In this document: positions 1 to 11,980 of the stretch, one piece after another
How positions within the stretch are numbered: the first letter of the stretch is position 1
Layout: every line of letters begins with the position of its first letter
Origin: Solanum dulcamara
Lineage: Eukaryota > Streptophyta > Magnoliopsida > Solanales > Solanaceae
Assembly: GCF_947179165.1 (NCBI RefSeq)
Contig: NC_077241.1
Location: 30,623,246-30,687,245, forward strand
Length of the DNA stretch: 64,000 nt
Direction of reading: 5' to 3'
The notes under the pieces: generated by a model
Told to the model about the DNA's origin: nothing
The model's input: the letters and a program-made list of their open reading frames with translations, nothing else
Databases searched by the model: none
Position numbers and translations under genes: made by a program

Positions 1-1062
1 ACCATAGGAGTCTTGCTATTTCTTTTCCTTAGTTATTTATCTATCGCAATATCACTTGCGACCAACTCTACAGGCAATATTTGCCTTTTGATCTAGCATG
101 CTGTCATTATCCTTCGCAGTGTCCCTTGAGTTATTCGATATCCTTTCATTGCTATATTCTTTTGCTTTTATACGCACCCACCTTCTAGTGTTATACCGTT
201 CAGGGTCTCATCAAAACTTCTTAACCCTGTCTTACATACCATTCTGACTTTTATCCAATTATTGGTGGCTTCCACATCTTTCTAGCTTTGTTCAGCAAGG
301 GATCTTATTGAAGTTTAACCATCAATCTCAAGCATGTTGTCACATCAATTGTCTCCATCTTACCCTTGTAGTTCTCTCACTTGCTTCCACCTCTTTAGAG
401 GGTACTTATACCTTTATCCGCTTATACCTTGCTCTATGTCTCTATGCCCAATTTAAAATTCGTCCAGTCGCCTTCTTCAGTCTACTTGGTACTGTATCAT
501 GTCCGCGTCTGTCTGCATTTTTTTTTGCCAACCTGATTATCCATGTATGGAACCTTGGCTAAATTATGAAGCGTCAAGAACCTTTTTCATACATAGTGCG
601 ACACCTTATCTAATAATCTGTACTTGAGTAATGGGACCCATGGAACAACTAGTCCAAGGTCACATTCTACTCGTCTTTATAAAAATTTAATATACACTTG
701 TAGCCATTCTAAATTTTCTTTTAACTAGGCAACATTTGTATTCCGGCATTCATTATCCCATGTTCTCTTGGAGTAGTGGCTTTCCCAACCTATATCCTTT
801 GTTTCTTAAGATGAATGGAAGCTGCACCTTTTATTCCTTAGGGTGATGTAGGTTACACCAATTATTCCTTAAGTTTGCCATCCTCGTCCCTTAAGGGTTC
901 CACTATTTTCAAGGCGACGTTGTGTATCCGCGTCATTCCTTTATATCTTAAGTGTCTTGTAGCCTCATGTTTATAGATGTGGTGCGCAACACATCGATAC
1001 ACAAGATTCTACTAGACACGGTCTATAGATAATCCAAGGATGAACTGCTCTGATACCACCTC
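1..1062 (-). mobile_element. Element F, internal 5' leader (partial)
   Basis: This is the part of a minus-oriented Gypsy-type element that lies just downstream of its 5' LTR; the rest of F lies left of the window. It is placed by the primer-binding site at its right edge and by similarity to the leaders of element A (6976-8803) and element D (47746-48954), for example the stretch around 299-480. I see no gag motif here, and the short open frames do not resemble known proteins. It is probably non-coding leader or strongly decayed gag. Confidence 0.6.
1047..1058 (-). promoter_or_regulatory. Primer-binding site of element F (tRNA-iMet type)
   Basis: Reads GCTCTGATACCA on the plus strand, which is TGGTATCAGAGC on the element strand, complementary to the 3' end of plant initiator methionine tRNA. 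It sits four bases from the LTR edge at 1063, as expected for the site where reverse transcription is primed. Confidence 0.85.
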
Positions 1063-1732
1063 TGTCACAACCCAACCCCGTAGGCCACAACTGGGGTCCG
1101 ACTTGGACCCCCCGTATACATATGTATCAGCTGTGGTCATATCGAATCGTAAATATGCAATACATATAAATCAAGTGTAGTCAAACTGGACTACAATGAC
1201 ATGATACGTACATGAGAACCCCCATGGGTCATAATATTTCGTGTATCTATAGCCTCTTTCATTCGTATCATAATATGAAAGGCATGCTAGCCGACAAGGC
1301 TGCCACAATATAATAACATATATCATACATCATGTAGACCCAGCTGAATCAAACTGACATACACAACCTACATATACATGTCTGCAGACCTCTAAAAATA
1401 TTAACGACAACATATGGTGGGGCGGGGCCCCCGCCGTACCTCTGAATAGATAAAACAATTTTATACATCAGTGGACAGTATCAAAAACTAGGCTCCGATT
1501 CAATGGAGCCTCTTCCAGCAGAGCTGTGTGGAATCCTAAGCTGACGGACTCCCAAAACCTGTATCTGTACCTACGGACATGAAATACAGCCCCTCCCCTC
1601 CCCGAGAAAAGGGGGTCAGTACGATATATGTACTGACTATGTAAAACGTAACATAACACAACTGGAAGTATATCCGAAATAAAGAAGCAAGGGAATAAAT
1701 TATCAAATTAGAAGCCTGTACCTGTACTCTAT
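1063..1732 (-). mobile_element. Element F 5' LTR, segment 1 (R/U5 side)
   Basis: Begins TGTCACAACCCAACCCC, the reverse complement of the LTR tail shared by most elements here. It stops where element A begins at 1733. The remainder of the same LTR resumes at 11981, after A and its target duplication. No coding capacity is seen. Confidence 0.75.
1728..1732. repeat. Target-site duplication of element A (left copy)
   Basis: TCTAT here and TCTGT at 11981-11985 flank element A exactly at its TG...CA ends. Four of five bases match; the mismatch is a single transition. This is the 5-bp duplication expected of a Gypsy integrase. Confidence 0.65.
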
Positions 1733-2462
1733 TGTCACGACTCAACCCCGTAGGCCGCGATTGGGGTCCGACCAGGACCCCATATACCCACCTATCAGTT
1801 GTAGTCAAAGTGAACCATGAACAAGGTGATACTACTCACACAAAACCCCAATGAGTTAAAACATTTTTGCGTACGTATGGCCTCCTTCACTCATCTCATA
1901 ACACATAAGGGCATGCAAGCCGACAAGGCTGTTATAACAAAAAAACATTCACAACATGCCGTATAGGCACAATCAAAACGAATTCACAAGCAATCCACAT
2001 ACATATGTCTACAGACCTCTAGGAATAGTAACAATAACATATGGCGGGACAGGGCCCTCGCCGTACCCCTGAATGTACAAATATATACATTAAGTGACCA
2101 GTATAAAATATTTGGCACCAGAACAGTGAAGCACTTCCGACATAGCTAAGAGGAACACCTAAGCTGATGGATCTCCAGAGTGAACATCTGTACCTGCAGG
2201 CATGAAATGCATCCCCCTGAGAAAAGGAGGGTCAATACGATATATGTACTTAGTATGTAAAGCATAACACATTATAACAGAGGCCATAACTGAAATAGGG
2301 ATACAGGGGACAAGTATAACAACTTAACAAATTACTGTACCTGCACCTTAGGACATGTAAATCATACACATCATCATATGTTGTGCCCGACCCTCTAGTG
2401 AACTCGGTGTCATAAGCATTTTCTCATATTCATATGTCATCGTATCATCATGTATTTTATTT

Positions 2463-2542
2463 CATCATATCATTGTGTACGGTATCATATCATCGTATAC
2501 GGTATCATATCATCGTATATGGTATTATATCATCATATACGG
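2463..2542. repeat. 20-bp tandem repeat in LTR, about 4 copies
   Basis: Degenerate copies of TATCATATCATCGTATACGG. The same array is present at 9536-9615 in the partner LTR, so it predates insertion. It creates a spurious histidine/tyrosine/isoleucine-rich open frame. Confidence 0.8.
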
Positions 2543-3169
2543 TAGAATCTTATCATGTATGTTATCGTATTACCTCCGGTTCACTACGGGGCTCAGGGTC
2601 GCAAATGTATTACTCTAATATCATATGCATGCCTACATAAAGTATCCGTCCCCTATAGTAAGGGACTCGGTGAATGGAGTGGTGTACGTCTATAGCGTAC
2701 CATCATAATACACATACCATACCCGACCCTCTTAGGAATGACTCGGTGTTCCTTCCTTATTTCGCCACATATACTATCATATTACAGCCGGCTCGGGACT
2801 CGGTGAATAATCATATCATCATAATACATAACATATATCACACCTCACGTACGACAGTGTCTCCTCGTGCGTGGAACTATACACATCCGGCCTGAAATGC
2901 GGTGAAAGAAGTAGTAGAGCTGCGCCCGACATAATATTCGGCCCATCGTGGGATGCGAAGAAAGAAGGGTTACAGCATGCACGAGTAGAATAATAAGAAA
3001 CTATATGCAACTAAGTCACCCTTTGAGACTCAATGAAACACTCAAGTGAACCGTCACCTGAAGACTAGGAAGGTACTCATCCGAAGTGCCCTTTATATTT
3101 CATTAGGGGTTACATCAATTGGGGCATCAGGAATCACATACATGCATCAAGACAATGCTACATAGCTTA

Positions 3170-3246
3170 TGCAATCAGAAACACGGTTTATGCAATCAGA
3201 GACACGGTTGTGCAATCAGAGACACAATTATGCAATCAGAGACATT
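3170..3246. repeat. 20-bp tandem repeat TGCAATCAGAGACACGGTTA, 4 copies
   Basis: Four near-identical units, the first 21 bp and the last incomplete. They are repeated at 10243-10319 in the partner LTR. Single related units are visible in the opposite orientation in the C 3' LTR near 52876-52915. Confidence 0.8.
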
Positions 3247-5439
3247 GATCGTTTCAGAGCCTTAAATAAAAGGAGCTTGTATCTGCACTTACTATTCACT
3301 ATATAGCAGGCTCGAGAATAATAGTTTGACTACTTTTAGGCTTTTAATGGTCAGAAGTGACTACAAGTCACAAATTATACTCAGAGCTCATAATTGTAAT
3401 TTTTACCAAATCCATATCATTTCACTTAAAATTAAGCCATTCCAAAGAAAAGAAGAGATAGGCTTTACATGTACTAGTTTTCATCACATAGAAGACTTAA
3501 AGGCAATGACTCAGTTATTGCAGGAGTTCTAATATCAAGAAGTAAACGAGAGTCTCGACTCATACTCAGGGCTTTACAAATGGATTGAATCCCAAATGTC
3601 ATATACATATCATTTATAGCTTACATCAACACATGCCAAAAGAAAAGAAGAATAGCTCTACATACTTATTCCAAAAATGCGCCAAAAAAAAGCTTCACAT
3701 ACCTTGTCTGAGTTATTCCTTATCCTATTCGCTTCGTCGTCCTTTGAACCTATCCAACATAAAAGTAATATGAATATCAACCCTTCTTAACTTTCCATCA
3801 TCTTAGGTTACACCTTAGCATCAATAGAATCTATTTCCTTAGTCGTTTCCTCGACTAGTTCTTTAGTTTGTTAAGGTGTTAATGAAAATTAGGCAGCACC
3901 TCCCCTATAATGTGCCCTATCCAAATTTCCAATTAGGTCCCTAAGACCTACAGCCAACCAACAACAACAACCTGCAGCAATTCACACCAACAATATACAA
4001 CATAAACTCCAAACGACTTATTCAAAAATATGAAATCACAATAGGGCGTCTAGCCTTTATTTTGTAACGCCTTTAACTATACGAAACAAGGGGTCGTGTG
4101 TCTGCGACCAGAAGCATCCACATCCCTTTTAAAATACATTTAGGCCCTGCAACAATACACTAGACCCCTGCAGCAACAACTCAGTCAAAACTATCAAAAC
4201 GTGAATTCTGGATAGGTTACTATTTTACTTTGTCGATTCGTTTCAAAGGGGAAAATGGAGGGAAACAGGATTTACGTCCTTCATTAAAGTTATAGACATG
4301 AGTCTTAGGGTCGCATAAAATTTTGAATCACCCCTACATCAACTTTGTACAAAAATATATGCCCAAAATACCAACAACAATCTGTGTAAGATTTCCAAAA
4401 CCAAAATTTGGGCAGTACCTCCTCTACACTTCATCACCATTTTTCGAGAAGCTAAAAGCAAAACTGGATTTGAAAGTCTAAATGAAAGTTATAGACCTAT
4501 GAAATAAATTTCCAAAACATATGAATCACCTGAAACGAAACTATACACAAGAGGTTATACCAATATTACTAACAATTGTCCCCTCCAAAAATGGGTTTGT
4601 TAACTAATTTTTAACGTTTTCCCTCTTTGTTCTTTCAACTTCCTCTCAAGTTCCAAGCTGAAGAATTAAATCCATAGACATCGTAAAATACATATATACA
4701 CCTCCACGTGCTTAGGGAACACCGTAGATAATTAATTCACGGAAGAAAAGTGAAGAACTCACCTTAATTCTTCTTGAACCATGGCTGCCATAGTACTCTC
4801 TTCCTCTCATGTTTTCTCTCTATGTTTGGCTGATGTTTTTGGACTCAAAATGAATTAAGAGTCATTAACACATATATATATATATGGATCCTTAAGAAGT
4901 GACACATGTCATCCCCTAAGGGTGACACATATCAAGCCCTTATTGGGCCACGGATACACCCTTAGCCTCCAAGGCTGCCATGTTTCCTTGGTGGGGCCCA
5001 CCCCTAAGTAGGTGGGTCACCTACTTGACCCCAAGAAGGTGAGTCACCTGCTTCCATGTGTCACTTCCTTAGGCTGCCAAGTGGCACCTTCTTTTGCTGC
5101 CACGTGTCGCCTTCTCCTCTCCCCCGTGGGTTCGTAATCTCGTCTTGTCTTAAGAGCCAATGTAATCCGCACTACGTAAGCTTGATATATCCTTAAGCAA
5201 CTTAAGTGTATGAGTCTTAACTTAGTGGCTTACGTAGGTAAATCGAGTCCTACGACTCATTACTTGGCCTCCAATTCCTTTTGGATTCTTATGGCTCCTT
5301 TTCCAACCTTTCTTCTCACGAGGTATCACAATCTTCTTTCCTTAGAGTTGTTTGATAGTGTCGTAGCTTATCCGTCTCACATGATAGTGTCTAAGGAACT
5401 TAAAAAGACATTCCGAACTCGAGAGCATAGTGTGTAACA

Positions 5440-5455
5440 TCCTTTCCCCCTTTAG
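5440..5455 (-). promoter_or_regulatory. Polypurine tract of element A
   Basis: On the element strand this is a purine run (CTAAAGGGGGAAAGGA) immediately upstream of the 3' LTR, the expected plus-strand primer for reverse transcription. A hairpin lies beside it at 5456-5475. Confidence 0.75.
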
Positions 5456-5475
5456 AACATTCGTCCCCGAATGTT
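5456..5475 (-). other. Pre-polypurine-tract hairpin, element A
   Basis: AACATTCG and CGAATGTT form a perfect 8-bp inverted repeat around a 4-base loop. The same structure sits at the same place in elements B, C, D and, in altered form, T. Confidence 0.6.
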
Positions 5476-5479
5476 GAAT

Positions 5480-5935
5480 AAAACTTCCCTTAAGACTTTA
5501 TACAAATTGTAGGGAGATTCTTTTCTACTAGAATGACATACATTCTCATCCAAGTAATTAATATATGAGTTCCAAGAATAGGGTTATCTGTAGACATCGA
5601 GAATAGGTGCGGACACCTGTGTTTCATGTCCTCTTCAACTTCCCAGGTTATGTCTTCACAGTTCTTATTCTGCCACAGTACCTTGATGGAAGCTATGTCC
5701 TTAATTCATAACCCATTTAATCTGCTGATCCCAGATGGAAATGGGTTGCCCCTCATAGGATAACTCCCTGTCACGTGGACCTCCTCCATAGGAAATATTC
5801 TGGGAGCATCATTTACATTCTTGCGGAGCATTAATCTGTGAAAACTGAATGTATTGTTTCAAATCAAACGGTAGGTCTCACTTATATGCAACTTTATTTA
5901 TTCTATAAATGACCTGAGAAGGATCAATGTATCCC
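5480..5935 (-). pseudogene. Decayed integrase C-terminus / chromodomain tail, element A
   Basis: On the minus strand, fragments in more than one frame resemble the end of a chromovirus pol: a piece like VAYK-DLP near 5860-5900, a stretch like ELSYEGQPI near 5740-5790, and a tail like EDITWEV-EDMKH-CPHLF near 5600-5660. Stops and frame changes interrupt them. In intact relatives this region ends the integrase and carries the chromodomain that guides insertion. It is plainly non-functional here. Confidence 0.55.
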
Positions 5936-6915
5936 CTTTTTGCCGACTCTAGGCTTCTAATTGATGGCTTGTCCCAGATTAAGCTTTACTTTATCAATAA
6001 TTTACAGGATCCCCTCTGGGCCTATCCATTAATCGAAGGGAAAAATTTCATACTAAGATTCACCTCTATTCCCAATCCTTACCGGAATGATCTCCAGCGA
6101 TTAGCCGTATATTGAACTTCCCCGTCCGAGGTAATAGATATGGGAACCCCGTGAAATCTTATTGTTTCCTTACTATGTCATCTCGTATAACACTTAGCTG
6201 ATTATACCTTCCTAATTGGAAGAAAATGGGTTAATTTTGTTAGCTTATCTACCATAACCCATATGAACTTATACTTCCGTAGAGTGCAAGGTCAGGCTGC
6301 ACTATAACCTACGTTAGTCGCCTTCCATCTCTGAGTCGGGATTCCCATCCCCCATAATAGGCTATCAAGCCTCTGATGCTCCTCTTCGTTTAAGCCATTA
6401 TAAAACTCCTCTTAATTCAACTTGTAACACCTTAGGTATGTTATCTTGCTCTTTTACTCAAATCTTCTTTCTAGTTTTATTACCACACATATACTGTAAT
6501 GCTGACACAATTGTGTGTAGGTACGTAGACCCATTCAGAAAATACTTTAGTGTCGCTATACTAGCGGCTTACCTCTTTTGGCAAGGTCAGGGGAGGTTAG
6601 GGCTCGGCTATGACTTTTGTCCTTAATACCGATTATATCTTAATAGTTCTGCCTCGAACCACCTTACACTTTTCTTTAATAGATTCTAAATATGGCAATC
6701 AGATTGCTATTACTAACTTTCTTTTATAGAGTAATCATTTGACCTCGCTCCTAGTATGCCAATGTTCGTAAGATGCACAACTATTCTTATGCCATTTTCA
6801 TGAGGTGCATTGTATTTCGGTCATAATCTTTCTTGCTCTTGGATTACTCTATTCTATATGTGTTATTGTACTAATACACTTTTATAATCTCTTTTTGTAC
6901 TAACACGCCTTTATA
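5936..6915 (-). other. Element A internal spacer, nothing recognisable
   Basis: About 1 kb between the integrase remnant and the 5S-like segment. I could not match any reading frame to gag or pol motifs. It is presumably decayed element sequence. Confidence 0.4.
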
Positions 6916-6975
6916 AGTGCTTAACTTCAGAGTTTTGACGGAATTCATTGCATTAGTGCGGGTATGATCGCATCC
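6916..6975 (-). pseudogene. Partial 5S rRNA-like segment in element A
   Basis: On the minus strand the segment begins GGATGCGATCATAC and continues through GCACTAATGCA to GAAGTTAAGCAC, matching the first half of plant 5S rRNA with several substitutions. The second half (box C) is degraded beyond recognition to the left. It lies directly next to a block (6976-7140) that also flanks the 5S-like segment of element D, so both descend from one capture event. Confidence 0.6.
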
Positions 6976-8803
6976 ATCCCTTATGGGGTCTCATTTGAAG
7001 TTTAAGCGTTCCCATTTACATACGATAGCGTCAATTGATTTTCTCTTATGTTTGTACTTCTCTTGTCCACTTCCCCCCTTTTAGGGTGTACCCATGTCAT
7101 CCTCCATTTATTTTTAGCTATTCACATGCAAATGATTCTTACTCCAAAATATATAACGTGCTGCACCATATCTACATCTTCTGTTAAATCTTCCCCACAT
7201 TAGGTTGCCTTTCTAGGAAACCAAGCATAACTGTAGGGTGCTTTAGTATTCGCAATGTATCGTATAAAATCTCATCTAACGATTGATACTCGAGTAATAT
7301 CCGTAATGTAGCAATGCATTCAAAGCCACATTCCATTCATCCCAATCAGTGATTAGCGAGGGCTCATAATTGGTGCAAATTCCCCACTCGAGTGTACTTA
7401 TACTTTAATGACTCATGTTTCAAGCTTCGTCATTATACTAACCTTATTCTAGTGGATACCACTAATCATTAGAGTGGAGTCACGTGTACACCATACTTTT
7501 TTACGCCTCCTGAGCTTGCATCTTTGTCTTGTGCTTAAGGCTCATTTCTAATCCTGCTTAAAACCATATCAACTTCGGAGTAGTAGTGGCCTTGTCTTAA
7601 TACTTTTTCATCATACTATACCTCTAGTTCATAACTGTCCATTTCTCTTTTTGTTCGATACTCATACTTAATTAATCACATCTATCTTGAGTGCCTCTAT
7701 TAGAACTTCTGTATTATTCCTTCAGCTCATTTCCATTTTTGGTTGGGCATAAGGAATTCCATATTACCCTTTACTTATTCTCATAACGATTTTTGTTATA
7801 TTCACCTGGTACCCTGTTCACATTCAGTCCCATAGTATAACACCGCTTGACTTTTTTTACGATTCTTACTATGGGCTACTTACCCTTCTTAGTTAGTATT
7901 ATCCTTAATGTTTCACAAGCTGTCTTATTAACATTTCATATCCGTCACAATTCTTTATCCCTCATACTCTTGTCTTAATCATACTGTTACTTCCCTTAAC
8001 TATAACTTGTCATAGTTTATCCCTATGTATCAATTCACGCGATGCCTTACTATATCGTTTTATCCAGATCTATCAGTCCTGTCTGAGTCATCTTCTTTGG
8101 CTTATAGGTCCTTTCTAACTTCGTTCTACTATTCCAGTATCGACCTCCTAGTTTCTATTGCCATTAACTCAGCAATTAACTTATTTCTCGGGGTTAGCCA
8201 TACTCGTTTAGTCAAATTGGGGCAGAGTTTCCTCTGTATTTCTTACTATCTCAATAGCTGCACACAAAAAATACCAACAATGCCTCACAGGGAACACAGA
8301 TATATATTCGTATCGTATTATATGCAGCCACCCCTGCACACATATATATTCATATCATCTCATATCGCAGCCACATAGGGCATCCACAGTAGCAGTATGA
8401 ACATGGACTTACCTCGTATGTCCCCTCGAACTGCACCTGTTGCACTTTCCTATATAATTTTCCTTTCATTTTCCAACTTTATATATCAATTTTGTTGCAA
8501 CACCTTACCTGACATAGGTCCTTCGTGCCTTTACTTACCTGCGTGCTTCGTAACATCTAATATTGTCAATTACTTTCTTCTATTGGCAATGTCCTCCTAC
8601 TAAAATCGCAGGTTAGTATGAGAAATTTCATTTCCTATGGCTCGGCTCTATCGCATAATCTTAGATATGAAAGAAAGGTAATATCCTAAATGTCCTATAG
8701 CCTCTTTTTTTTTATAGATGTGGTGCACAACATACCGATAAACAAGACTCTACTAGACACGGTCTGTAGACACTCCAAGGACGAACTGCTCTGATACCAC
8801 TTC
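6976..8803 (-). other. Element A leader and gag-proximal region, decayed
   Basis: Shared in pieces with element D (47746-48954), with composite C (28300-30460) and with F (1-1062). The stretch 8270-8620 matches the leader segment of D at 48460-48760. No gag domain or zinc knuckle is readable on the minus strand. Plus-strand open frames such as the one at 8025-8378 are antisense and unsupported. Confidence 0.5.
8788..8799 (-). promoter_or_regulatory. Primer-binding site of element A (tRNA-iMet type)
   Basis: TGGTATCAGAGC on the element strand, four bases from the 5' LTR edge at 8804. Confidence 0.9.
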
Positions 8804-9535
8804 TGTCACGACCCAACCCCGTAAGCCGCGACTAGGGTCTGACCTAGACCCCCGTATACCCATCTATCAGTTGTAGTCAAAGTGAACCATGAACAAGGTG
8901 ATACTACTCACACAAAACCCCAATGAGTTAAAACTTTTTTGCGTACGTATGGTCTCCTTCACTCGTCTCATAACACATAAGGGCATGCAAGCCGACAAGG
9001 CTGCTATAACAAAAAAAACATTCACAATATGTCGTATAGGCACAATCGAAACAAACTCACAAGCAACCCACATCCATATGTCTACAATCCTCTAGGAATA
9101 GTAACAACAACATATGGCGGGACAGAGCCCCCGTCGTACCCCTGAATGTACAAATATATATATTAAGTGACCAGTATCAAAAATTTGGCACCAGAACAGT
9201 GAAGCACTTCCAACATAGCTAAGAGGAACACCTAAGCTGATGGATCTCCAGAGTGAACATCTGTACCTGCAGGCATGAAATGCATCCCCCCGAGAAAAGA
9301 AGGGTCAGTACGATATATGTACTTAGTATGTAAAGCATAACACATTATAACAGAGGCCATAACTGAAATAGGGATACAGGGGACAAGTATAACAACTTAA
9401 CAAATTACTGTACCTGCACCTTAGGACACGTAAATCATACACATCATCATATGTTGTGCCCGACCCTCTAGTGAACTCGGTGTCATAAGCATTTTCTCAT
9501 ATTCATATGTCATCGTATCATCATGTATTTTATTT

Positions 9536-9615
9536 CATCATATCATTGTGTACGGTATCATATCATCGTATACGGTATCATATCATCGTATATGGTATTA
9601 TATCATCATATACGG
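9536..9615. repeat. 20-bp tandem repeat in LTR (copy of 2463-2542)
   Basis: About four units of TATCATATCATCGTATACGG, colinear with the partner LTR. Confidence 0.8.
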
Positions 9616-10242
9616 TAGAATCTTATCATGTATGTCATCGTATTACCTCCGGTTCACTACGGGACTCAGGGTCGCAAATGTATTACTCTAATATCATATG
9701 CATGCCTACATAAAGTATCCGCCCCCTTTAGTAAGGGACTCGGTGAATGGAGTGGTGTACGTCTATAGCGTACCATCATAATACACATACCATACCCGAC
9801 CCTCTTAGGAATGACTCGGTGTTCCTTCCTTATTTCGCCACATATACTATCATATTACAGCCGGCTCGGGACTCGGTGAATAATCATATCATCATAATAC
9901 ATAACATATATCACACCTCACGTACGACAGTGTCTCCTCGTGCGTGGAACTATACACATCCGGCCTGAAATGCGGTGAAAGAAGTAGTAGAGCTGTGCCC
10001 GACATAATATTCGGCCCATCGTGGGATGCGAAGAAAGAAGGGTTACAGCATGCACGAGTAGAATAATAAGAAACTATATGCAACTAAGTCACCCTCTGAG
10101 ACTCAATGAAACACTCAAGTGAACCGTCACCTGAAGACTAGGAAGGTACTCATCCGAAGTGCCCTTTATATTTCATTAGGGGTTACATCAATTGGGGCAT
10201 CAGGAATCACATACATGCATCAAGACAATGCTACATAGCTTA

Positions 10243-10319
10243 TGCAATCAGAAACACGGTTTATGCAATCAGAGACACGGTTGTGCAATCAGAGACACAG
10301 TTATGCAATCAGATACATT
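10243..10319. repeat. 20-bp tandem repeat (copy of 3170-3246)
   Basis: Four units of TGCAATCAGAGACACGGTTA, colinear with the partner LTR. Confidence 0.8.
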
Positions 10320-11980
10320 GATCGTTTCAGAGCCTTAAATAAAAGGAGCTTGTATCTGCACTTACTATTCACTATATAGCAGGCTCGAGAATAATAGTTT
10401 GACTACTTTTAGGCTTTTAATGGTCAGAAGTGACTACAAGTCACAAATTATACTCAGAGCTCATAATTGTAATTTTTACCAAATCCATATCATTTCACTT
10501 AAAATTAAGCCATTCCAAAGAAAAGAAGAGATAGGCTTTACATGTACTAGTTTTCATCACATAGAAGACTTAAAGGCAATGACTCAGTTATTGCAGGAGT
10601 TATAATATCAAGAAGTAAACGAGAGTCTCGACTCATACTTAGGGCTTTATGAATGGATTGAATCCCAAATGTCATATACATATCATTTATAGCTTACATC
10701 TAACACATGCCAAAAGAAAAGAAGAATAGCTCTACATACTTATTCAAAAAATGTGCCAAAAGAAAGCTTCACATAAAATTATAGACATGTGTCTTAGGAT
10801 CACATAAAATTTACGTCCTTCATTAAATTTATAGACATAAGTCTTAGGGTCGCATAAAATTTTGAATCACCCCTACATCAACTTTTTACAAAAATATTTG
10901 CCCAAAACACCAACAGTAATTCGTGTAAGATTTCCAAAACTAAAATCTGAGCAGTACATCCTCTACACTTCATTACCATTTTTCGAGAAGCTAAAAGCAA
11001 AACTAGATTTGAAAGTCTAAATGAAAGTTATAGACCTATGAAATAAATTTCCAAAACATATGAATCACCCGAAACGAAACTATACACAAGAGGTTATACC
11101 AATATTACTAACAACTGTCCCCTCCAAAAATGGGTTTGTTAACTAGTTTTTAACGTTTTCCCTCTTTGTTCTTTCAACTTCCTCTCAAGTTCCAAGCTGC
11201 AGAATTAAATCCATAGACATCGTAAAATACATATATACACCTCCACGTGCTTAGGGAACACCGTAGATAATTAATTTATGGAAAAAAACTAAAGAACTTA
11301 CATTAATTCTTCTTAAACCATAGCTGCTGTAGTACTCTCTTCCTCTCACGTTTTCTCTCTATGTTTGGCTGATGTTTTTGGACTCCAAATGACTTAAGAG
11401 TCATTAACACATATATATATATATGGTTCCTTAAGAAGTGACACGTGTCAGTCCCTAAGGGTGACACGTGTCAAGCTTTTATTGGGCCACAGATCCACCC
11501 TTATCCTCCAAGGCTGCCACGTGTCCTTGGTGGGACCTACCCCCCAAGTAGGTGGGTCACCTACTTGACCCCAAGAAGGTGGGTCACCTTCTTCCATGTA
11601 GAACTTCCCTAGGCTTCCACGTGGCACCTCTTTTTGCTACAACGTGTCGCCTTCTCCTCTCCCCCATGGGTTCATAATCTCGTCTTGTCTTAAGAGCCAA
11701 TGTAATCTGCACTACGTAAACTTGATATATCCTTAAGCAACTTAAGTGTATAATACTCTTAACTTAGTGGCTTACGTAGGTAAATCGAGTCCTACGACTC
11801 ATTACTTGGCCTCCAATTCCTTTCGATTCTTATGACTCCATTTCTAACCTTCCTTCTCACGAGGTATCACAATTTTCTTTCCTTAGAGTTGTTTGATAGT
11901 GTCGTAGCTTATCCGGCTCACATGATAGTGTCTAAGGAACTTAAAAATACATTCTGAGCTCTAGAGCGTGGGGTGTAACA

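Larger units (their letters stand above)
1733..5439 (-). mobile_element. Element A 3' LTR
   Basis: A 3.7-kb LTR running from the TGTCACGAC edge to the TGTAACA edge. It contains a 20-bp tandem repeat (2463-2542), a second 20-bp tandem repeat (3170-3246), a TATA-like TA tract near 4870-4884 and CACATGTC/CACGTG-type boxes between about 4900 and 5110. It has about 540 bp (roughly 3700-4270) that the partner LTR lacks. Short open frames inside it are low-complexity by-products and are not called. Confidence 0.8.
1733..11980 (-). mobile_element. Element A: complete LTR retrotransposon, Gypsy type, coding decayed
   Basis: A 10.25-kb minus-oriented element with both LTRs, primer site, polypurine tract and near-perfect target duplication. 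Reading on the minus strand, it has a 5' LTR (8804-11980), a primer site, a 3.4-kb internal region and a 3' LTR (1733-5439). The two LTRs are very similar over most of their length, so insertion was fairly recent. The internal region is too short for an autonomous Gypsy element and holds only remnants of the integrase tail, so A was probably mobilised in trans. It is inserted in the 5' LTR of element F. Confidence 0.85.
8804..11980 (-). mobile_element. Element A 5' LTR
   Basis: Partner of 1733-5439, with the same ordered content: the 20-bp arrays at 9536-9615 and 10243-10319, a TA-rich TATA-like tract near 11411-11424, and two CACGTG palindromes at 11439-11473. It is about 530 bp shorter because a block around 10770 is missing and a short rearranged copy of the flanking sequence is present instead. 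It ends GGGTGTAACA at 11980. Confidence 0.8.

Noticed and set aside
308..562. Plus-strand 84-codon frame with hydrophobic stretches
   Set aside because: It lies in the leader of element F, antisense to it, and hydrophobicity is expected from T-rich sequence.
2434..2640. Repeated small protein rich in His, Tyr and Ile (also 9507-9713)
   Set aside because: It is the translation of the 20-bp TATCATATCATCG tandem repeat in both LTRs of element A.
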